Shown: positions 51,416 through 60,500 of the stretch, one piece after another
Layout of the letters: every line of letters begins with the position of its first letter
How positions within the stretch are numbered: position 1 is the first letter of the stretch
DNA from: Pseudanabaena yagii GIHE-NHR1
Lineage (GTDB): Bacteria; Cyanobacteriota; Cyanobacteriia; Pseudanabaenales; Pseudanabaenaceae
Reading direction: 5' to 3'
Length of the DNA: 64,000 nt
Assembly: GCF_012863495.1 (NCBI RefSeq)
Contig: NZ_JAAVJL010000001.1
Span: 868,001 to 932,000, forward strand
Notes under the pieces: model-generated
Seen by the model: the letters and a program-made list of their open reading frames with translations, nothing else
Databases searched by the model: none
What the model was told of the DNA's origin: nothing
Made by a program: the position numbers and the translations under genes

Positions 51416-51450
51416 CCCCTATAGCGCAAGCGCAGCTTGTGCCATAGGGG
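51416..51450. terminator. Imperfect gene-end hairpin after cbiJ
   Basis: cccctatagcgcaagc and gcttgtgccatagggg pair with a few mismatches, eight bases beyond the cbiJ stop on the minus strand. No T run is seen. Confidence 0.45.
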
Positions 51451-51457
51451 TTGCCAG

Positions 51458-52210
51458 TTACTTAGCCAATTGAGAACTCAACCATAATATTGCTTCTTCA
51501 ATACTTGTCACCTTCTCACCTTCAGGCATCTCAGGACGTTGCACCATCACAATCGGAATTCCTAATTCCCTTGCGGCAATAATCTTGGCGTAGGTTGCCT
51601 TACCACCGCTATTTTTACTCACGATCGCCTCAATCTGATATTCACGTAATAATGCTCGTTCTTGTTCTAAACTAAAGGGCCCCCGATCCAGCAAAACTTG
51701 ACTATTGGGAAGTTCAATATCAGGTGGATCGATGGAACGCATCAAATACCAAGTATCTGGATAAATTTGTGATCGCTGCAAAAATGGCTCTAGTTGTTGT
51801 CTACCCGATGTAATAAATACGCGATGTACAGATGCAGGAATTACCTGAGCGGCGGCTTCCACAGATTCTACTTCAATCCAATGATCACCAGATATCTTTT
51901 CCCATTGAGGACGCACGAGCATGAGGTGAGGAATTTGGGCAATCTGAGAAGCGATCGCACCGTTTATCGTAATTTGTCCCGCACAGGGATGGGTAGCATC
52001 GATGAGAAAATCAATAGCATTCTCTCGTAAGTAATTCGCCAATCCTTCTGCACCACCAAACCCACCAATACGAACCTGTCCAACTAAAGCAGAAGGCTTT
52101 TTGGTACGTCCCGCGAGGGAGCTAATCACTTCTATTTTGGGAATACTTTCCAGTTTGGTAGCCAGCTTTACGGCATCACCCGTGCCACCTAAAATTAGGA
52201 CTTTTCTCAT
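51458..52210 (-). CDS. cbiJ: Cobalt-precorrin-6A reductase
   Basis: The 250-residue protein reduces precorrin-6A with NADPH in the cobalamin pathway (CobK/CbiJ). The start MRKVLILGGTGDAVKLATKL is the nucleotide loop, IDATHPCAGQITINGAIA is the family block, and ISKNSGG-type text (IVSKNSGGKATYAKIIAARE) is near the C-terminus. It is a soluble enzyme. It stands alone among signalling genes, consistent with dispersed cobalamin genes in cyanobacteria. The gap to the next plus-strand gene contains type A and type B repeats. Confidence 0.93.
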   Translation of the reverse strand: MRKVLILGGTGDAVKLATKLESIPKIEVISSLAGRTKKPSALVGQVRIGGFGGAEGLANYLRENAIDFLIDATHPCAGQITINGAIASQIAQIPHLMLVRPQWEKISGDHWIEVESVEAAAQVIPASVHRVFITSGRQQLEPFLQRSQIYPDTWYLMRSIDPPDIELPNSQVLLDRGPFSLEQERALLREYQIEAIVSKNSGGKATYAKIIAARELGIPIVMVQRPEMPEGEKVTSIEEAILWLSSQLAK

Positions 52211-52360
52211 ATTAGCATTGGAAATATATAGCTCTATGCTCTAGCATTTGCCAGTCTGTTAAAGTAGGTTTTTATCTTCCTGCCAAAATGGACGGGATAC
52301 CAGACAATACTTCACCAAAATGGGAATTGTGAGCAGTTTTTTAATTAATAGCAATGTACT

Positions 52361-52520
52361 ATAGCAACCCTAAATGGTTTGTGGAAGCGCACCCCGAAGG
52401 GGTGCGCTTCCACAAACCCATATATAGCCTTTCCCAGTTTAGTGTAGATACAGCAAAACCTAGAGAAATTTTTGAAAGCGCAGCTAAGCCGCGCTTTCAA
52501 AAATTTCTCTGTACTAATTC
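52361..52520. repeat. Type A plus type B palindromic elements (best copies)
   Basis: Type A: ctatagcaaccctaaat leads into ggtttgtggaagcgcacccc-gaa and its exact complement at 52376-52418. Type B: agagaaatttttgaaagcgc (52462-52481) and its exact complement (52491-52510) enclose agctaagcc. Both are perfect, and the same order occurs at 1561-1700. They fill the 425-base gap before the GAF/PAS kinase. Confidence 0.82.
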
Positions 52521-52635
52521 AACCTTTAACAGGCTGTATTAGATAATCAGACAAATTTGATATTTAGACTTTCAGCCTTGTCACTTCGCCATCACAATCT
52601 CTAATCATTAAAACAATCATTACAACTACGATGCT

Positions 52636-54735
52636 ATGCAGAAGCCAGAAATTTTAGATAATGAAGTCGAACGCCTAAAAGCACTAAGACGCTACAAAGT
52701 TTTAGATACTCTACCCGAACGCGAATTTGACGAATTAACTCAACTAGCATCCTTAATTTGTGAAACACCAATTGCCTTAATTTCTCTAGTCGATCGCGAT
52801 CGCCAGTGGTTTAAGGCAAAGGTAGGTATTGATGCGGAAGAGACTTCACGCGATATTTCCTTTTGCGGTCATGTAGTCGCCAGTTCAAAAATGTTAATTG
52901 TTGAAGATGCAACTCAAGATACACGCTTTGCTGATAATCCATTAGTACTTCAAGAACCGAAAATACGCTTTTACGCAGGCGCACCCCTCATTACATCCGA
53001 TGGATTTGTTTTAGGAACTCTATGCACCATTGATCTAGAACCCAAAACCCTTTCTCCAACACAGATAAAGCATCTAGAATCCCTCAGTAATCTCGTCATT
53101 AGCCAATTAGAGCTAAGAATCAAGCAGGAAAATTCGCAATTGCTCACTGCTGTAGTCGAATGTTCGAGTGATGCGATTATCACCATGACCCTAGAAGGTG
53201 TCATCAACAGTTGGAATCCTGCTGCCGAAAAGCTATTTGGCTATACCCAAGATGAAGCGATCACAAAAAATATTTCTATACTCTTTACACTAGAGCGAAG
53301 TGAGCATTCTCAACTATTAGCACAAATTAAACAGGGGGAAGGCTTAGAAAACCTCAACACTGTCTTAATCCATAAAAATGCTACAGAAATAGATGTTTCT
53401 CTGACCTTATCTCCTTTAAAAGACCAGCGAGGAAAGGCAATCGGTATATCCATAATTGTAAGAAACCTCACGGATCGCATCATCGCAGAAGTTTCCTTAA
53501 AAAGAAGCAACGACCTACTTTCCTGTATTAGTAAAGCACAGTCTCAATTTATTACTGCGGCTAATCGCTTGACTATCTTTGAAGATCTATTGAGCAGTTT
53601 ATTGGATTTAACTAATAGCGAATATGGCTTAATCGGCGAAGTTCTCTTTCGTCAAGACGGTAGCGCCTTTATGGAGGACAGCTTAATGAAAATCCGAGGT
53701 GTCCCCTATCTCAAAACCCACGGTATTACTAACATTTCTTGGGATGATACCACCCAAAAATTTTATGAGGAAAACTATAAAATTGGCATGGAATTTACCA
53801 ATATGCAAACCCTGTTTGGAGCCACAATTATGACAGGGCAGCCTGTAATTGCCAATAACCCCAGCACCGACCCTCGGCGTGGTGGGGTTCCCGATGGACA
53901 TCCTCCGCTTAACGCTTTCTTAGGATTACCCTTTTATAAAGGTTCCCAATTAATTGGCATGGTGGGCATTGCCAATCGCCCTAATGGATATGACCAAGAA
54001 TTAATAGAATATCTTCAGCCATTTTTAGTTACCTGTAGCAACTTGATAGAAGGATATCGATTAGAGCGACAACGCAATATCGCAGAATCTGCGCGGACAA
54101 TGGCAGAGCGCAAAAAAGAAATTTTGCTTAAAGAAGTCCACCATCGCGTCAAAAATAATCTCATGATCGTTGGCAGTCTCCTCAATTGGCAAGGTGAATC
54201 AGTTCAAGACCCCAAACTCCTCAGCATCCTCGAAGATAGCAAAAAGCGCATCAACAGTATTGCTCTCATCCATGAAAAGCTCTACCGTTCCCCTGATTTA
54301 GCTAAAATTGATTTTGGTGAATATCTCCATAGTCTCGTTCAGCAGATTTTTGCAACCTTTAGCCTTAGTAACGATCGGGTGCGACTACGTTGTGAAGTCG
54401 CTTCGATTTTCTTAAATATTGAAACGGCTACTCCCTGCGGGCTAATTATCAATGAACTTGTTTCTAATGCTTTAGAACATGCTTTCCCTGAGCATCGCTC
54501 TGGTGAGCTTTTTGTTAGTCTCAGCCATGATGAAAAAGATCAAATTATTCTCATGGTGGCTGATGATGGGGTAGGATTTCCTAAGGGGGTTGATTTTCGC
54601 CAAACTGAGAGTTTGGGCTGGCAGTTAGTTTGTCTACTGACTGAGCAGCTCGAAGGTGATGTGCAGCTATTCCGTGAGTCAGGTACAAGGGTAGTTGTTT
54701 CTTTCTCTGAACTCAATTATCAATGGAGGTTTTAG
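52636..54735 (+). CDS. Hybrid-sensor histidine kinase, GAF-PAS-GAF-HisKA_2
   Basis: The 699-residue protein is cytoplasmic. A GAF domain (about 20-160) has CETPIALISLVDRDRQWFKA; a PAS domain (about 170-280) has IITMTLEGVINSWNPAAEKL; a second GAF covers about 305-465. The kinase has the HisKA_2 box EVHHRVKNNLMIVGSLLNWQ with H503 as the probable phospho-acceptor, and a HATPase (INELVSNALEHAFPE and DDGVGFP). Its last 205 codons are almost identical in DNA to those of the kinase at 56104. Two receiver genes follow at once, so the genes make a signalling operon. Confidence 0.92.
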   Translation: MQKPEILDNEVERLKALRRYKVLDTLPEREFDELTQLASLICETPIALISLVDRDRQWFKAKVGIDAEETSRDISFCGHVVASSKMLIVEDATQDTRFADNPLVLQEPKIRFYAGAPLITSDGFVLGTLCTIDLEPKTLSPTQIKHLESLSNLVISQLELRIKQENSQLLTAVVECSSDAIITMTLEGVINSWNPAAEKLFGYTQDEAITKNISILFTLERSEHSQLLAQIKQGEGLENLNTVLIHKNATEIDVSLTLSPLKDQRGKAIGISIIVRNLTDRIIAEVSLKRSNDLLSCISKAQSQFITAANRLTIFEDLLSSLLDLTNSEYGLIGEVLFRQDGSAFMEDSLMKIRGVPYLKTHGITNISWDDTTQKFYEENYKIGMEFTNMQTLFGATIMTGQPVIANNPSTDPRRGGVPDGHPPLNAFLGLPFYKGSQLIGMVGIANRPNGYDQELIEYLQPFLVTCSNLIEGYRLERQRNIAESARTMAERKKEILLKEVHHRVKNNLMIVGSLLNWQGESVQDPKLLSILEDSKKRINSIALIHEKLYRSPDLAKIDFGEYLHSLVQQIFATFSLSNDRVRLRCEVASIFLNIETATPCGLIINELVSNALEHAFPEHRSGELFVSLSHDEKDQIILMVADDGVGFPKGVDFRQTESLGWQLVCLLTEQLEGDVQLFRESGTRVVVSFSELNYQWRF

Positions 54736-54737
54736 TC

Positions 54738-55151
54738 ATGAGTGAGCAAAAAATTTTAATTGTAGAAGATGAGTTTCTTATCGCTAGAGACTTGTCCAAA
54801 AAACTAGAAAATATGGGCTATCAAGTCGTTGATATCGTTTCTTCGGGTCAGTCGGCACTTAATGCGATCGCTGATAATCCTCCCGATTTAATTCTGATGG
54901 ACATTGTGATCAAAGGCAACCATGATGGCATTGACACAGCCAAAGTGATCGAGGAAAAATTTCACATTCCCATTATTTACGTTACTGCCTATGCTGATGA
55001 TGCCACCATAGATCGCGTCAAACAGACTGGAGCCTATGGCTATATCTTGAAGCCCGTCGATGAAATAGCCCTTCGTGATTCCATCGACCTCGCCCTGAAA
55101 AAGTCCCAAGAATACCAGCTATCCAAGTATCAATCACAGAGGAGATTTTGA
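54738..55151 (+). CDS. Single-domain CheY-like response regulator
   Basis: ATG 54738 follows ggagg by eight bases and begins three bases after the kinase stop codon; the longer reading from 54723 overlaps the kinase gene. The 137-residue protein is a receiver domain alone, with acidic pair E10-D11, phospho-acceptor D55 in LILMDIVIKG, and K in YILKPVDE. It is a paralogue of the receiver domain in the next gene, with the same KGxxDGID text. It may act as a phosphate carrier or sink in the pathway. Confidence 0.92.
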   Translation: MSEQKILIVEDEFLIARDLSKKLENMGYQVVDIVSSGQSALNAIADNPPDLILMDIVIKGNHDGIDTAKVIEEKFHIPIIYVTAYADDATIDRVKQTGAYGYILKPVDEIALRDSIDLALKKSQEYQLSKYQSQRRF

Positions 55152-55154
55152 GTT

Positions 55155-56057
55155 ATGACGAATGAGAAAATCCTCATTGTCGAAGATGAGTTACTCATTG
55201 CTCGGGATTTATCCCAAAAACTCAAGGGAATTGGGTATCAGATTGTAGCGATAGTTTCGTCGGGTCAGGCTGCCTTAGATGTGATTGATAAGAATCCTCC
55301 TGATTTAGTCCTCATGGATATAGTCATTAAAGGCGATCGTGATGGCATTGATACGACCCAAGTTATCAATGAAAAATTTGGTATTCCTGTTATCTACATC
55401 ACCGCCTATGCCGATGATGCCACACTAGATCGCGCCGAAAAATCTGGAGCCTATGGTTACATTCTCAAACCTTTCAATGATAGGGAACTTCATGCTTCGA
55501 TTAAGCTAGCTTTGCACAAGGCTCAGAAGTACAAAGCACTGGAGTATCAAAGTACAAGAGACGCACTTACCACTCTCTATAATCGGCATTATTTCCAAGA
55601 GGCTTTATATCAAGAGCGCCTCAAAGCTGAGCGCCAATCTAGTTGCCTTAGTTTACTGATGCTTGATATTGACTTCTTCAAACGCTTTAATGATACGTTC
55701 GGACATGATGCAGGGGATTATGTCCTTAGAGAAGTAGGAGCACTACTAAAAAGATTAGTACGTGCCTCTGATATCGTCTGTCGCTATGGTGGCGAAGAGA
55801 TGCTCATTCTCATTCCTAACTGCGACGAGATTCAAGCAGAAGTGATTGCAAATCATGTCCGCGCAGAATGTCAAGCCCTCGATCCCATTTATCAAGATCG
55901 CCACTTAGGGCAAATCACTGTATCGATTGGGGTAGCCACTTTCCCAAAGCACGCTCGCACAGAAACGGCTTTGCTCAAATCTGCTGATGATGCTCTTTAT
56001 CGAGCCAAGATGGAAGGGCGGAATCGCGTACTTGTTGCTCTCGAACTAATCGATTAA
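55155..56057 (+). CDS. Response regulator with GGDEF (diguanylate cyclase) output
   Basis: The 300-residue protein has a receiver (D55 in LVLMDIVIKG) and a GGDEF domain from about residue 130. The catalytic loop is YGGEEM (G212-M216) rather than GGDEF or GGEEF, and an RxxD allosteric c-di-GMP site, RASD (203-206), lies five residues upstream. The signal-proximal text LSLLMLDIDFFKRFNDTFGH is intact. It should synthesise c-di-GMP unless the terminal Met disturbs activity. ATG starts three bases after the previous stop. Confidence 0.93.
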   Translation: MTNEKILIVEDELLIARDLSQKLKGIGYQIVAIVSSGQAALDVIDKNPPDLVLMDIVIKGDRDGIDTTQVINEKFGIPVIYITAYADDATLDRAEKSGAYGYILKPFNDRELHASIKLALHKAQKYKALEYQSTRDALTTLYNRHYFQEALYQERLKAERQSSCLSLLMLDIDFFKRFNDTFGHDAGDYVLREVGALLKRLVRASDIVCRYGGEEMLILIPNCDEIQAEVIANHVRAECQALDPIYQDRHLGQITVSIGVATFPKHARTETALLKSADDALYRAKMEGRNRVLVALELID

Positions 56058-56103
56058 GATCAAATTATGCTAACGGACAGGTTTTAAAATAGGTACTAAA
56101 TTA

Positions 56104-57168
56104 GTGAATGCACCTGAACTTATTCTCATAGTAGATGATATACCTAGCAATTTAGCTGTTCTTTCGGAAACACTGAATGCAGAAGGTTATGATGTGGCAA
56201 TCGCTACTAGTGGGGAACGTGCATTAAAGCAAATGGAACAGATCTTACCAGACCTGATTTTGCTGGATATCCAGATGCCAAATATGGACGGTTTTACGGT
56301 CTGTCAAAAGCTCAAAATTGATTCTCGAACTTGCCAAATCCCTATCATCTTTATGACCGCTTTAACTGATTTGGATAGTAAGATGAAGGGCTTTGAACTA
56401 GGAGCTATAGACTATATTACGAAGCCTTTTCAATATCGTGAAGTCATCGCCAGAATTAGAACCCATTTACAGTTAAGAAAATTAACCTTTAGTCTCGAAA
56501 AGGAAGTTTCTGCTCAGACAGCCTCACTCCAAAATGCGCTCCATGAGAAAGAAATCTTACTTAAGGAAATCCATCATCGCGTCAAAAACAATCTCATGAT
56601 TGTTATCAGTCTCCTCAATTGGCAAGGTGAGTCAGTTCAAGACCCCAAACTCCTCAGCATCCTCGAAGATAGTAAAAAGCGCATCAATAGTATTGCCCTC
56701 ATCCATGAAAAGCTCTACCGTTCCCCTGATTTAGTCAAAATTGATTTTGGTGAATACCTCCATAGTCTCGTTCATCAGATTTTTGCAACCTTTAGCCTTA
56801 GCCATGATCGAGTGCAGTTACGCTGTGAAGTGACTTCGATTTTCTTAAATATTGAAACGGCTACTCCCTGTGGACTGATTATCAATGAACTTGTTTCTAA
56901 TGCTTTAGAACATGCTTTCCCTGAAAATCGCTCTGGTGAGCTTTTTGTTAGTCTCAGTCATGATGAAAAAGACCAAATTATTCTCATGGTGGCTGATGAT
57001 GGGGTAGGGTTTCCTGAGGGGGTTGATTTTCGTCAAACTGAGAGTTTGGGCTGGCAGTTAGTTTGTCTGCTGACTGAGCAGCTCGAAGGTGATGTGCAGC
57101 TATTCCGTGAGTCAGGTACGAGGGTAGTTGTTTCTTTCTCTGAACTCAATTATCAAAGAAGGTTTTAG
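56104..57168 (+). CDS. Receiver-HisKA_2 hybrid histidine kinase
   Basis: The 354-residue protein begins with GTG at 56104. A receiver domain (1-125, D55 in LILLDIQMP) is joined by a short coil to a HisKA_2 domain with EIHHRVKNNL (H158) and a HATPase. The kinase module from residue about 150 to the end is almost identical to that of the 52636 gene, including many synonymous positions, so one is a recent copy or the two are kept alike by gene conversion. The receiver would phospho-regulate kinase activity. It lies 46 bases after the GGDEF gene. Confidence 0.91.
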   Translation: MNAPELILIVDDIPSNLAVLSETLNAEGYDVAIATSGERALKQMEQILPDLILLDIQMPNMDGFTVCQKLKIDSRTCQIPIIFMTALTDLDSKMKGFELGAIDYITKPFQYREVIARIRTHLQLRKLTFSLEKEVSAQTASLQNALHEKEILLKEIHHRVKNNLMIVISLLNWQGESVQDPKLLSILEDSKKRINSIALIHEKLYRSPDLVKIDFGEYLHSLVHQIFATFSLSHDRVQLRCEVTSIFLNIETATPCGLIINELVSNALEHAFPENRSGELFVSLSHDEKDQIILMVADDGVGFPEGVDFRQTESLGWQLVCLLTEQLEGDVQLFRESGTRVVVSFSELNYQRRF

Positions 57169-57364
57169 TTAGGGTGATCGCCTATATCCATCATCACGAA
57201 TTGGCAAGGCGATCGCGCATATTTATTATTATTTATTCGCGTCTATAGATTAAAACTGTAGGGGCATTGCATTCCCACGGAAATACATAAATTTTGAGAT
57301 TGTTTGAATTTGAGAATGCTTTGCCCTAAACTCGTAACGCAGGGACAATTTATGAAGATTAATC

Positions 57365-57443
57365 GCCCCCTAGCCCCCAATTCTGGGGGAACAAGAAAAT
57401 AAAGGGCTTTCAAAGTCCCCCAGAATTGGGGGATTTAGGGGGC
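57365..57443. repeat. CCCCCTAAATCCCCC-type inverted repeat
   Basis: The arms gccccctagcccccaattct and agaattgggggatttagggg are inverted around a core that carries aaagggctttcaaag. This C-rich text is a recognised dispersed repeat in filamentous cyanobacteria. It occupies the gap between the kinase and the WD40-KAP gene; the rest of the gap (57169-57516) shows no gene. Confidence 0.75.
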
Positions 57444-57516
57444 TTAGATAATCGAAACCTAGACGACGGGTTTGTTGTTGTAAATTATTAATCTGGCTTC
57501 GCCGCAATAGAATTTC

Positions 57517-60500
57517 ATGGATGCTGAATTTTTGTCAGAAGTGCAACCAATGCAGCAGCAGATGCAACAGGAGGTGCAGGAGATGTATTTTGAAGAAGAA
57601 GCTCCTGATGAATCTGACTCGGTAGCCGAGGATATTGCTAACCCCGTGATTTTTGCTCGCCTTGAGAGCGAGGTGTTATCAGTCGCATTCTCTCCCGACG
57701 ATGGGCGCAAGATAATTGCAGGGCTGAAAAATGGCACTTTGCAACTATTTAATGCCACTTCTGGCAAACCCATCAGGAAACCATTTCAAGGGCATGAGTC
57801 TAGGGTCAGTTCATTGGCTTTTAGCCCTGATGGCAAGAAAATTGTTTCAGGCAGTTATGACCAGACGTTACGGTTGTGGGATTTGCAAGGCAGCCAAGAC
57901 GAAAAATTTTTTATAAGACAAGAAGAGAATTATGTCAATTCTGTTGCCTTCAGCCCTGATGGCAAAAAGATTGTTTCTGGCAGTATTGCCAATACACTGC
58001 TGTTGTGGGATTTAGAGGGCAACCACAATTCTTTTCAAGGACATGAACAGGCGGTCTATTCAGTCGCATTTAGCCCCGACGGCAAAAAGATTGTTTCTGG
58101 CAGTATTGATAAGACGCTGAGGTTGTGGGATTTGAATGGTAACCACAACATTTTCCGAGGGCATGAGTCTACCGTCAATTCAGTTGCCTTTAGCCCTGAT
58201 GGCAAGATGATCGTTTCAGGCAGTAATGACAAGACACTACGGTTGTGGGATTTGAATGGCAAAACCCACAACATTTTCCGAGGGCATGAGTCTACCGTCA
58301 ATTCAGTTGCCTTTAGCCCTGATGGCAAGACGATCATTTCAGGCAGTAATGACGAGACACTGCATTTGTGGGATTTGAATGGCAAAATCCACAATACTTT
58401 CCGAGGGCATGAGGATAGGGTTAGTTCAGTTGCTTTTAGTCCTGATGGCAAGACGATCATTTCAGGCAGTAATGACAAGACGATTCGCCTGTGGACTCTA
58501 GATGGTAATCCTCTACTTAACTTGGCAGATCGCAGCAGACAGATCGAGATTCCGCAGGGTGTTGCTAATGATTCGGCGCAGGGTGAGGATTGTCTCAACG
58601 TTCAGGATGAAATCGAGGCTATGGCAACGGTGTTGATGCTCCGCAGTCTCCAACCGCCTATGGCTGTGGGAATCTTGGGCAGTTGGGGCAGTGGTAAGTC
58701 CTTTGGAATGTATCTAATTCAGCAAAGGATTGAGGCAATTCGCAAACAAAAACTCACTAGGCTACAAGCTTGGGGCGATACAAATTTTCCCGACGACACG
58801 CAGATTATGTCTCCCTATGTGGGTCACATCTATCAAATTAGCTTCAATGCTTGGACTTATGCCAAGTCAGACCTTTGGGCAAGCCTGATGCAGGAGATTT
58901 TCTATGAATTAAACCGTCAAATCACGTTGGAACGGCAGATTGGTATTTTCCTAAGTTCCTCTACAGCGTATCAAGAGAATAAAAAAGAGAAACCAGAATC
59001 TAGCTCTTTAGAAAAATCTTCACCAACTCGCAATATAGATCGCCTTATCTATAATCCCTTCAAGAAGATAAATAAAACTATTCAGACGAGCATAGAACGA
59101 TCCCAAACAGCCCTTGCAATATTCAGCCAACAAATTCTAAACTTCTGGCTCGTTCAATTTATTCTGCATATCATTACATTTGTTTTAATCATTCTTTTTC
59201 TGATTTACGCTTTGTTTGTTGACCTGTTCCATCTCGCATCAAAAATTGGCAATCCCCCATCCCCATTTATCATATGGCTGAGTAAACAGTTTAGAGCCTA
59301 CTACTCTCCCAACAACTTAAAAAAGTCCTATGATTCTTGGAATGAGAGGATTGAGTCCGTCATAGAACATTTGTTATTTCTACTCCTCGATAGCTTCCCT
59401 AAGCGTTTAAAAGATAGCAAAAAGAATTTAGAAATAGTCAAACAAAGTAAAAATCCTAAACCTGCAACAAATCCTGACCCTGAAACCGATCCATACCAAC
59501 AGAAAAAGTTTGAGCAAACTCTGCTAAATGGAGGCGATTTTTGGCGAGTGCTTTACCTGACAAATGACGAAGAACGCAGGGCTTTTATTGAATCCAACGA
59601 TCGCCTCAAAAAATTTAAAGACTGGAAAGACCCCACCTCAAATTCTAACTACTTGTGGAATACCCTCGATAAAAGTAAACAGGAAGAACAACAGCGTTTA
59701 AAACAGCAAGAGCAGGAACTCCAGAAAAAAGAACAAGAACTGCAACGCCAACTCAAAAGCGCCGAAGCAGAAGTAAAACAACAACTCAACCACCGCAAGG
59801 CGACAGCACTCTGGACACCCATTGTCAAAGCGATTGCTCGACTCCTATTTTCTAAAGAAGAAATTGAAAAATACAAAAATGAAATTGAAAAATTAGCCGA
59901 AGCAGGTAAAACCACCAACGAAACGATCGCTTTAATAAAGAAAGTCGTCACCAGTTGGCAAGGCTTAATTGCCCTGTTCTTAATGACTCTCTTGATCGTC
60001 CTCACCCTAGATCCCGCAACCCGCACCGCAATCTTCACCGCAACTCAAAACCTGTTAGAACAAACTGGTTTAGCAAGCCTATTCGATCGCATAATTCCCA
60101 CTGAAGCCAAAAACAACTTCACCGAACTTAGCCACATAATTCGTGACTGGTTCGCCAATTTCCCTCAATGGATTGAATCAATCCGCACTCAAATTCCATC
60201 AGGTGTACAAATAATCACAGCGATCGTCGCAGCCGTCACCACCCTCATCCCAATCCTCAAAACCCTCAACAATTACCTCAACTCCGTCCAAAAAGAACAA
60301 GCAAAAATTCAAAGCGATCGCGAGTTCTTACTAAAACAAAAGCAAAGCGATTCTGAAAGCCTTGTCAAAGAAGTTGCCCAACTCAAGCTCCAAGTCGCAG
60401 AACAAAAACAGCGCGTAGGACTCACCGCCAACTATGCTTCACTCATGGACTTTGTAAGCGATCGGCTCCAAGTTGACGACTATGGCAAACGACTAGGACT

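Noticed and set aside
58056-58598. 180-residue antisense ORF with repeated SGLKATEL
   Set aside because: It is the reverse reading of the WD40 repeats; its periodicity mirrors the propeller blades and has no family match.
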